Below are positions 15,915-21,571 of a stretch of 32,805 bases of DNA, piece after piece (within the stretch, counting starts at the first letter, position 1; every line of letters begins with the position of its first letter). A model generated the notes under the pieces. The model had not been told where the DNA came from. It saw only the letters and a program-made list of their open reading frames with translations, and did no database searches. The stretch covers positions 1-32,805 of the forward strand of contig REDW01000041.1 in assembly GCA_007693325.1 (NCBI GenBank), read 5' to 3'. Both the position numbers and the translations under genes were made by a program. The DNA comes from Spirochaetaceae bacterium (GTDB lineage: Bacteria; Spirochaetota; Spirochaetia; DSM-27196; PWMO01).

Positions 15915-15956
15915 GGGATTAGCCGGGACAGATCCGCGCACACGCGGAACAATCCC
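15915..15956 (-). promoter_or_regulatory. Structured leader of the alanine symporter mRNA
   Basis: The leader between the promoter and the start codon holds a nested structure: GGGATT/AATCCC arms (15951-15956 with 15915-15920) enclosing a 6-bp hairpin TCCGCG-TGTG-CGCGGA (15933-15948). It is too small for a glycine riboswitch and no T tract follows, so any control would be through stability or translation. Function is not shown. Confidence 0.35.
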
Positions 15957-15970
15957 GTGCGATTTCTGAA

Positions 15971-16000
15971 ACTATAACTGCACATGCACCAATAATGCAA
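15971..16000 (-). promoter_or_regulatory. Probable promoter of the alanine symporter gene
   Basis: On the minus strand TTGCAT (15995-16000), an 18-base spacer and TATAGT (15971-15976) form a moderate sigma-70-like promoter. Start is predicted near 15964, giving a leader of about 80 bases. Confidence 0.4.
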
Positions 16001-16050
16001 CCTATTTCTGAGTCATACGGTATGGTGGCCATGGTGGCTGAAAACGGCTC

Positions 16051-16079
16051 TTGATCGATTATCGCGATCCGTGAACAAT
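16051..16079 (+). promoter_or_regulatory. Probable promoter of ndk-pepF
   Basis: TTGATC (16051-16056), 17 bases and AACAAT (16074-16079), each four of six to consensus, precede the ndk ribosome site by about 20 bases. It is the best candidate in the 228-base divergent spacer. Confidence 0.4.
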
Positions 16080-16112
16080 GCACAAAACACCCCCCGTGGA
16101 GGAGCAACCAGG

Positions 16113-16559
16113 ATGGAACGTACCTTTTGCATGTTGAAACCGGGAGTACTGCAACGCCGGCTGGTCGGCGAGGTTCTGGGCCGCATCGAGCGCAAAGGAC
16201 TGCAGATCTGCGCACTGAAGATGATGCAGATCCCGCGCGCACAGTGCGAACAGCACTACGCCGAACACAAGGAGCGCCCGTTTTTCTCCTCGCTGGTAGC
16301 GTATATGACCTCCGCCCCGGTGGTGGCCATGGTTGTTGAGGGCCAGGACGCCATTCGCTATCTACGCACACTGTGCGGTGCTACCAACCCCGCTGAGGCA
16401 GCACCGGGGACCATTCGCGGTGACCTGGCGCTGGTCACCCAGAACAACATCATTCACGCGTCTGACGGCCCCGAGAGTGCCAGGCGCGAGATCGAGCTGT
16501 TTTTTGACGCCGGCGAGATTCTCGAGTACCAGGATGGCAACCAGTCCTGGCTCGGGTGA
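16113..16559 (+). CDS. ndk: Nucleoside diphosphate kinase
   Basis: The 148-aa protein transfers the terminal phosphate of ATP to other nucleoside diphosphates through a phospho-His. It opens with ERTFCMLKPGVLQRRLVGEV, has the RPFFSSLVAYMTSAPVVAMV stretch (Kpn-loop side), and the active site NNIIHASDGPESA with His115. Length is normal. The longer frame from 16071 is rejected because GTGGAGGAG sits at the right distance from the ATG at 16113. The end overlaps the pepF start by 26 bases, so the two are cotranscribed although their functions are unrelated. Confidence 0.96.
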   Translation: MERTFCMLKPGVLQRRLVGEVLGRIERKGLQICALKMMQIPRAQCEQHYAEHKERPFFSSLVAYMTSAPVVAMVVEGQDAIRYLRTLCGATNPAEAAPGTIRGDLALVTQNNIIHASDGPESARREIELFFDAGEILEYQDGNQSWLG

Positions 16560-18345
16560 TGAAGCCCTGGCCGCTTCATCCCCACCCAGATGGCAACTCG
16601 ATCAGATCTATCCCGGTTTCGACAGCGCGCCGTACCGTGCCGACAAACAGCGTCTCTCAGATGACCTGGGGCGCCTGCAAAGCTCCATTGAGGATCAGGC
16701 GCACCTGCAGCATGCGCCGCTGCGCTGGCTCGAGCACTGTATCGATTTGCTCAACAGCGTATCGGACTGTCATGAAAACCTCGACGCGTACGCCTACGCC
16801 CGCTATTCAGCCGATACCAGCGATGATGCGGCGCTGCGCGAGGTAAACCACATCCAGCAGCTTGCGCTGCCGCTGCACCCTCAGCGGGTACGGTTTCGGC
16901 AACAGCTGGCTACACTGGCAGATCAGCTCGATGAGCTGGAGGGACGCAGCGCAACCATCGCAGCGCACCGCCTGTTTCTGCATGAACAGCTCGCAGAGCG
17001 GCAGCACCAGATGAGCGCTGCAGAAGAGGAACTGGCGGCCGACCTTTCGCGCTCGGGCGCCGACGCCTGGTCGCGGCTGCACGAGAGCGTAACATCTCAA
17101 CTGCAGGTAGCATGGGGCCCGGGGGAAACCCGCACGGTGGTAGACCTGCGCAGTCTTGCCCACGACCCTGATCGCAGTCTGCGCAAGCGAGCGTTTGAGC
17201 TCGAACTGCAAGCGTGGCAATCGGTTGAGTTGCCGCTCAGCTACGCGCTCAACGGCGTCAAGGGCCACAGTGTGATTCTTAACCAGCGCCGCAGTTACTC
17301 GGATCCGCTGCAGCGCGCAACGTTTCAGTCGCGTATTAGCCGGGCGGCGCTGGACGCGATGATTGCCGTCATGGAGCAGTCGCTGCCGCTCTTCCGCAGC
17401 TACCTCAAGACCAAAGCGCGTACGCTCGGGTTGCCTCGACTGGCGTTTTACGATCTGTTTGCGCCAATCGGGTCAACGGCGCGCCGCTGGGATTTTGCCG
17501 AGGCCGTTTCGTTTGTAGTGCAGCAGTTTGCAGGGTTTTCGCAGGAGCTCGGCGACTTCGCCGCTCACGCATTTGACAATCACTGGGTCGATGCCCAACC
17601 GCGCAGGGGCAAGATTGGCGGCGCCTACTGCATTTCAATGCCGCTGTCCGGCGAAAGCCGTATTCTGGCAAACTTTGACGGGTCGTTGTCCAGCGTCTTC
17701 ACGCTGGCGCACGAACTCGGCCACGCGTACCACCATCACGTTCTCAAGGACGCCCCCGCGCTGCAGCGGGCCTACCCGATGACGCTGGCCGAAACCGCCA
17801 GCATCTTCTGCGAGACCATCGTCCTGGATCGAGCGCTGGAACAACTCCCTGCAGCTGAACGCACTGCTTTGATTGAACTGTTTCTGCAGGATGCCACCCA
17901 GGTGATCGTGGACATTCTATCGCGCTTCTACTTCGAACGAGAGCTGTTCGCTCGCCGCGAGCAGGCCGAACTGAGCGCCGCGGAGTTGTGCCGCATGATG
18001 ATTGACGCTCAGAAGGCAACCTACGGTGACAGCCTGGACTCCGAGGCGCTGCATCCCTACATGTGGGCGGTCAAGGGTCACTACTATCGCCACGACATGG
18101 CGTTCTACAATTTTCCCTACGCGTTCGGCATGCTGTTTGGCCTGGGCCTGTACGCGCAGTACCTCCAGGCTCCAGAGGCGTTCCCGCGCGTCTACCGTTC
18201 GCTGCTCAGCGAGACCGGCCGCGCCTCCGCAGGTGAGCTGACCGGAATGGCGGGTTTTGACATAGAGGATCCTGCGTTCTGGCGCTCGGCAGTCGATCGC
18301 ATCGCCAACCGTGTAGAAGAGTTCTCGCGTCTCATCGCTTCATAG
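16534..18345 (+). CDS. pepF: Oligoendopeptidase F (M3B metallopeptidase)
   Basis: The 603-aa protein is a cytoplasmic zinc peptidase that cuts short peptides. The zinc site is FTLAHELGHAYHHH with the third ligand in AETASIFCET; the substrate loop GGAYCISM and the conserved C-terminal YNFPYAFGMLFGLGLY also fit. The N-terminal half is the usual long helical domain. The frame is open upstream within ndk, but those codons only shadow that gene. The ATG at 16534 overlaps the ndk end and reaches the conserved RWQLDQIYPGFDS soon after; no strong Shine-Dalgarno is seen, so translation likely depends on coupling to ndk. Confidence 0.94.
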   Translation: MATSPGSGDEALAASSPPRWQLDQIYPGFDSAPYRADKQRLSDDLGRLQSSIEDQAHLQHAPLRWLEHCIDLLNSVSDCHENLDAYAYARYSADTSDDAALREVNHIQQLALPLHPQRVRFRQQLATLADQLDELEGRSATIAAHRLFLHEQLAERQHQMSAAEEELAADLSRSGADAWSRLHESVTSQLQVAWGPGETRTVVDLRSLAHDPDRSLRKRAFELELQAWQSVELPLSYALNGVKGHSVILNQRRSYSDPLQRATFQSRISRAALDAMIAVMEQSLPLFRSYLKTKARTLGLPRLAFYDLFAPIGSTARRWDFAEAVSFVVQQFAGFSQELGDFAAHAFDNHWVDAQPRRGKIGGAYCISMPLSGESRILANFDGSLSSVFTLAHELGHAYHHHVLKDAPALQRAYPMTLAETASIFCETIVLDRALEQLPAAERTALIELFLQDATQVIVDILSRFYFERELFARREQAELSAAELCRMMIDAQKATYGDSLDSEALHPYMWAVKGHYYRHDMAFYNFPYAFGMLFGLGLYAQYLQAPEAFPRVYRSLLSETGRASAGELTGMAGFDIEDPAFWRSAVDRIANRVEEFSRLIAS

Positions 18346-18347
18346 CT

Positions 18348-18372
18348 GCGCTGGACAATCCAGCGCCCTTTT
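18348..18372 (+). terminator. Intrinsic terminator of ndk-pepF
   Basis: A perfect 8-bp stem (18348-18355 with 18359-18366, loop CAA) begins three bases after the pepF stop and is followed by CC and four T residues. Confidence 0.8.
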
Positions 18373-18401
18373 AGTACTATGATCATGGATTTGGTCAGCA
18401 C

Positions 18402-18473
18402 GGCGCCGTACCCAAGTGGTAAGGGGGAGGTCTGCAAAACCTTTATTCACCGGTTCGATTCCGGTCGGCGCCT
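18402..18473 (+). tRNA. tRNA-Cys (anticodon GCA)
   Basis: A complete cloverleaf fits: acceptor arms 18402-18408 and 18466-18472, an anticodon loop CTGCAAA giving GCA, a T arm ACCGG-TTCGATT-CCGGT, and discriminator U at 18473, as expected for tRNA-Cys. The 3' CCA is not encoded (TCAAT follows), so it must be added by a nucleotidyltransferase. A TATGAT at 18378-18383 is a possible -10 box, 18 bases before the mature 5' end. The last base of the gene is also the last base of the convergent NUDIX stop codon. Confidence 0.96.
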
Positions 18474-19057
18474 CAATCCGTTGCGCAGGTGTCTGTTGCG
18501 CGGGTGTACCAGTAGTACGCCGCCAGCATGATGGCGTGGCCCGAGAACTCTGGTACTCGGCCCGCAGCAATATCTTCAGTTGGAACCAATACTACATCCA
18601 CCAACTCGTCGGCATCGAGCTCCTGGCGGCCGTGGTATTCCACGCGGTCGGCCAAAAATGTTGTAACGCTGTTGGTCATGAACGCCGGGTTGGGGTTGGT
18701 TGTTCCGATGCGACGCAGACCGCCGGCCGAGTAACCGCTCTCTTCGCTGAACTCTCGCGCGGCGGCTACCGCGGGGTCCTCGCCGCGGTTGACCATACCG
18801 CCGGGGAATTCCAGCGAGGTGCTGTTGCTGCCGTGGCGATACTGGCGCACCAGCACAAAGCAGGAGCGCTGCTGTTCATCGGCAACCACCGCGATCACAT
18901 TGACCCAGTCAGGAGATTCCACCAGCACAAAGTCACTGCTGCGACCGTCATCGGCGCAGCGAGTGACCTTCAGCAGCTGGAAGATCCTGCCGTCGTACTC
19001 GTGGCTACGTTCGATTTCGTGCCAGTGAAGGTGCGAGTGGTCGGATTTCTTGCTCAT
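18473..19057 (-). CDS. NUDIX hydrolase, ADP-ribose pyrophosphatase type
   Basis: The 194-aa protein has a perfect NUDIX box at about residues 87-109 (G-x5-E-x7-RE-x2-EE-x-G-Y) preceded by SLEFPGG, the arrangement of ADP-sugar pyrophosphatases, which hydrolyse ADP-ribose and similar compounds in the cytoplasm with Mg2+. The ATG at 19057 has no Shine-Dalgarno of its own; it overlaps, as ATGA, the stop of a five-codon frame (19071-19054) that starts two bases after a predicted transcription start. The start region is a 13-base tandem repeat. The gene ends on the last base of tRNA-Cys and has no terminator of its own. Confidence 0.9.
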   Translation of the reverse strand: MSKKSDHSHLHWHEIERSHEYDGRIFQLLKVTRCADDGRSSDFVLVESPDWVNVIAVVADEQQRSCFVLVRQYRHGSNSTSLEFPGGMVNRGEDPAVAAAREFSEESGYSAGGLRRIGTTNPNPAFMTNSVTTFLADRVEYHGRQELDADELVDVVLVPTEDIAAGRVPEFSGHAIMLAAYYWYTRATDTCATD

Positions 19058-19072
19058 AGGTTCTTGCTCATA
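19054..19072 (-). CDS. Five-codon leader frame MSKNL coupled to the NUDIX gene
   Basis: ATG-AGC-AAG-AAC-CTA-TGA (19071-19054) uses the first of two copies of ATGAGCAAGAA. Its TGA overlaps the ATG of the NUDIX gene. If the mRNA begins near 19073, ribosomes loading on the 5' end would translate this minicistron first and reinitiate. It could also simply be the scar of a 14-base duplication. Confidence 0.3.
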
Positions 19073-19079
19073 GCACGGC

Positions 19080-19108
19080 AGTCTACCGCAGCGCCGCCGA
19101 TTTGCCAA
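19080..19108 (-). promoter_or_regulatory. Promoter of the NUDIX gene
   Basis: On the minus strand TTGGCA (19103-19108), 17 bases and TAGACT (19080-19085) form a fair sigma-70 promoter. The predicted start near 19073 is two bases before the first of two tandem ATG codons. Confidence 0.5.
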
Positions 19109-19191
19109 TCGCACGTGCGTTACCGCGGGCGCGGGGCCTGCGGGTGCGGGTGAAAGGGGTCTGCGACCGGCACCTACGCATTCGCCTACGC

Positions 19192-19238
19192 ATTGTACTT
19201 GAAAAATGGAAGACTGTCTTCCATTTTTCAAGTACAAT
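19192..19238. repeat. 47-bp near-perfect palindrome
   Basis: Two perfect 23-base arms (19192-19214 and 19216-19238) flank a single central T at 19215. The element is AT-rich against GC-rich surroundings, and sits in the divergent spacer between the NUDIX gene and cysE, so it is not needed as a terminator by either. It is preceded by a 12-base-period tandem repeat of CCTACGCATT (19173-19194). It may be a miniature repetitive element, a cruciform or a dimeric operator. Confidence 0.85.
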
Positions 19239-19263
19239 TCAGAGGCAGCGTCAGTGGTAGCGC

Positions 19264-19294
19264 TTGACACGCAACAGGCGGCGGGGTGCATACT
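19264..19294 (+). promoter_or_regulatory. Promoter of cysE, predicted leaderless
   Basis: A perfect TTGACA (19264-19269) lies 19 bases before CATACT (19289-19294), a somewhat long spacing. Six bases after the -10 is the ATG at 19301. No good Shine-Dalgarno is present, though GGGG at 19283-19286 could weakly serve the ATG at 19295. Confidence 0.5.
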
Positions 19295-19300
19295 ATGACC

Positions 19301-20230
19301 ATGTCGAATACCCTCGATTCCATCATCGACCGTATCTTTGATTCCTACGCAGCCATCGGCGGCATCAACCACCTGCACGGTCCCAATCTTCCGTCAATGG
19401 AGAGCATTGTCCGCATCATCTACGATTTTGAGTCGGTGATGTTCCCCGGATTCAAGACCGACGAGAGCATCGACGAGCAGAACCTGCGCTGTACATTAGG
19501 TGAAAACGTCCACCGCATCGTGCGCAGCCTGTCGGCGGAGGTCTGCAAGAGCCTGGCCTTCGGTGCACGCGACGGCAGCAGCAACAGCGATGGTTCATGC
19601 CTGGATCCCGCAGAGCTCGAAGGATCGCGCCGCGACGCGGATGCTATCACGATAGCGCTGATGGAAAAGATTCCCGCAATTCGCAAGCGGCTGCGCATGG
19701 ACGTGGAGGCGGCGTTCGTGGGTGATCCGGCGGCCAAGTCACGCGAAGAAGTCATTCTGGCCTACCCCGGGGTCGAAGCGGTTCTGATTCACCGCATCGC
19801 CCACGAACTGTGGCAGATGGACGTACCGCTTATTCCGCGCATGATGAGCGAATACATCCACGGCAAGACCGGTATCGACATTCACCCTGGCGCCACCATC
19901 GGCGACTATTTCTTCATCGATCATGCCACCGGCGTGGTCATCGGTGAGACCACCATCATCGGCAACTGGGTAAAAGTGTACCAGGGAGTCACCATAGGCG
20001 CGCTGAGCGTCAAGAAAGAGGAAGCAAACGTCAAACGCCACCCTACCATCGAGGACGAGGTGACAATTTACGCCGGTGCAACGATCCTGGGCGGCAAGAC
20101 GGTTATCGGGCGCGGTTCAACTATCGGCGGTAACGTCTGGATCACCGGTCCGGTGCCCCCGGGAAGCAAGATCTACAACAAACCGGTCGACTACATCCAT
20201 CGTCGACCTCCGGCATCAAACCTGGCCTGA
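19301..20230 (+). CDS. cysE: Serine O-acetyltransferase (EpsC type)
   Basis: The protein (309 aa from 19301) makes O-acetylserine from serine and acetyl-CoA, the first step of cysteine synthesis. A helical N-terminal domain of about 160 residues precedes a left-handed beta helix of hexapeptide repeats (GIDIHPGATIGDYFFIDHAT, VVIGETTIIGNWVKVYQGVT) and the catalytic/CoA region GGKTVIGRGSTIGGNVWI. The His in DIHPGA and the Asp-His in IDHATG are the expected catalytic residues. The start is uncertain: GTG 19286, ATG 19295 and ATG 19301 are in frame; the last coincides with the predicted transcription start. tRNA-Cys lies nearby, probably by chance. No cysK is adjacent. Confidence 0.9.
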   Translation: MSNTLDSIIDRIFDSYAAIGGINHLHGPNLPSMESIVRIIYDFESVMFPGFKTDESIDEQNLRCTLGENVHRIVRSLSAEVCKSLAFGARDGSSNSDGSCLDPAELEGSRRDADAITIALMEKIPAIRKRLRMDVEAAFVGDPAAKSREEVILAYPGVEAVLIHRIAHELWQMDVPLIPRMMSEYIHGKTGIDIHPGATIGDYFFIDHATGVVIGETTIIGNWVKVYQGVTIGALSVKKEEANVKRHPTIEDEVTIYAGATILGGKTVIGRGSTIGGNVWITGPVPPGSKIYNKPVDYIHRRPPASNLA

Positions 20231-20253
20231 GAATCACGCAAACTCTGGCGGCC

Positions 20254-20964
20254 TCAGCGCGATACCGTGCGTACGGGGTATTCTTCGGAGATGTAGCTCT
20301 GGTCGAACCCGTCGATCTCCCGGATCCAGCCGAGAAACTTCTCGGCCTCGGCTTTGTCGCTGTAGCCGCCGACGCGCAACCGATAGAAGACGGTGTCGTT
20401 TACGGTACGCGTGGTGATGCGGCCACGCAAGCCGCGCTCCTCCAGCGCGGTACGGGCCTGTTCGACGCGATCGCGACTCGGTGAGGCTATCACTTGTATC
20501 CAGTACTCGGTCACGCGTACCTGGCGCGTTTCCGGCTGACGCGGCGGAGCAGGTTTTGGCTCTGCCGGCGGTTCGGCGGGAGCTCGCGGCGCGGGTTCGC
20601 GCAGCGCGGGTTCGGGAGCCCGAGGTTCAGGCTCGCGCGGTGCAGGTTCGGGCGCGGGTTCAGGGCGCGGTTCGGCCGGCGCACGTGGAGCCGGTGGATC
20701 CTCGTCATCAAAAACAATGATGAAATCCTCATCATCCTCGGGATCACGTGGCGCAAAGTCCGGAGCTTCGGCCTCAGGACGCCGCAGGTACTCGATAGGA
20801 TCAAACTGCTGCCTGCTCTCGGCCCCCGGCTCCTGCACAATCCGCAGCGGCGCATCCGGCGAGACCTCGGTACGAGGGTAGAAGAATATCAACCCGATTC
20901 CGATGACTGCGGCGACGAAGAGCGCCACGCTCACAATGACTATCAGAACTTTCTGCTGTTCCAT
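20254..20964 (-). CDS. Membrane-anchored SPOR-domain protein
   Basis: The 236-aa protein has one N-terminal membrane helix (about residues 6-28, VLIVIVSVALFVAAVIGIG), an acidic stretch (about 70-90), a long Pro/Ala/Glu/Arg repeat linker (about 90-150, with units like REPAPRAP), and a C-terminal SPOR domain starting with YWIQVIASPSRDRVEQA and ending with FYRLRVGGYSDKAEAEKFL. SPOR domains bind denuded septal peptidoglycan glycans, so a role at the division site or in wall remodelling is likely; the layout recalls FtsN, but no essential FtsN motif is evident. The gene starts 10 bases after coaE with no clear Shine-Dalgarno, so it is probably coupled. Confidence 0.88.
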   Translation of the reverse strand: MEQQKVLIVIVSVALFVAAVIGIGLIFFYPRTEVSPDAPLRIVQEPGAESRQQFDPIEYLRRPEAEAPDFAPRDPEDDEDFIIVFDDEDPPAPRAPAEPRPEPAPEPAPREPEPRAPEPALREPAPRAPAEPPAEPKPAPPRQPETRQVRVTEYWIQVIASPSRDRVEQARTALEERGLRGRITTRTVNDTVFYRLRVGGYSDKAEAEKFLGWIREIDGFDQSYISEEYPVRTVSR

Positions 20965-20974
20965 ACTGTCTGAC

Positions 20975-21571
20975 TCATATCCGGGGAAGGTTGAGTTGAC
21001 GCAGCTGTTCCATCAGCTGAGCGTGATTCCCCCGGTTCTCCACAGTATGAATATCGACCGAATTGGCGTCCGTTTGAACCCCCAGTTTACGCTGCAGCCA
21101 GATTATTCGCAGCACATTGCACACGCTGCTGTTGTCACGCCGCAGGCCACGGCGGATGCGCAGCAGCAGCGGCGCGCGAACCCAGATCACCGTATCACAG
21201 AGCGCGTCGAGCCCCATGTGAAACAGCAGCGCCGCGTGCATCACTATCGGCGCATCGCGGGTATGGCCGATGATCTCGTGCGCCATTGCCACCATCCGCG
21301 GATGCACAATCCGCTCCAGCCGCCGCAGTGCCGCCGCGTCGCCGAAGACCCTTGCCCGCAGCGCCGAGCGCTCGATCGAGCCATCGGCGCCGAGGATTGC
21401 GCTGCCGAACTCGGCCACTACTTCGGCGCGACATTCAACAAGCGCTCGATGGCCGAGCGCGTCAACGTTGATCTCGCGGTAACCGGCGTCGATCAGAATC
21501 TGCGCAACGGTACTCTTGCCGGAGCAGTACGCACCACCAACCCCGACAACAGTAGTAGTCATTTCGGGCAT
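20975..21571 (-). CDS. coaE: Dephospho-CoA kinase
   Basis: The 198-aa P-loop kinase performs the last step of CoA synthesis, phosphorylating the ribose 3'-OH of dephospho-CoA. The Walker A is GGAYCSGKST (about residues 12-21, with Cys where the family usually has Ala or Ser), followed by the NVDALGHRAL motif (usually DAD.lah) with the catalytic Asp, and the HP of RIVHPRM. The lid Arg region is IRRGLRRDNSS, somewhat shorter than usual. Its ATG shares one base with the polA stop (TGATG), so it is coupled to polA; an alternative ATG at residue 4 is possible. Confidence 0.9.
   Translation of the reverse strand: MPEMTTTVVGVGGAYCSGKSTVAQILIDAGYREINVDALGHRALVECRAEVVAEFGSAILGADGSIERSALRARVFGDAAALRRLERIVHPRMVAMAHEIIGHTRDAPIVMHAALLFHMGLDALCDTVIWVRAPLLLRIRRGLRRDNSSVCNVLRIIWLQRKLGVQTDANSVDIHTVENRGNHAQLMEQLRQLNLPRI

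Noticed and set aside
15885-16112. Glycine riboswitch upstream of the alanine symporter
   Set aside because: The conserved core sequences of the glycine aptamer are absent and the leader is too short.
19192-19238. Reading the 47-bp palindrome as an intrinsic terminator
   Set aside because: Neither flanking gene ends there, as both diverge from it, and the T runs lie within the stem rather than after it.
20549-20700. Repeat array within the SPOR gene as a CRISPR or mobile repeat
   Set aside because: The repetition comes from a Pro/Ala/Glu/Arg-rich linker in a continuous reading frame, common in SPOR proteins.
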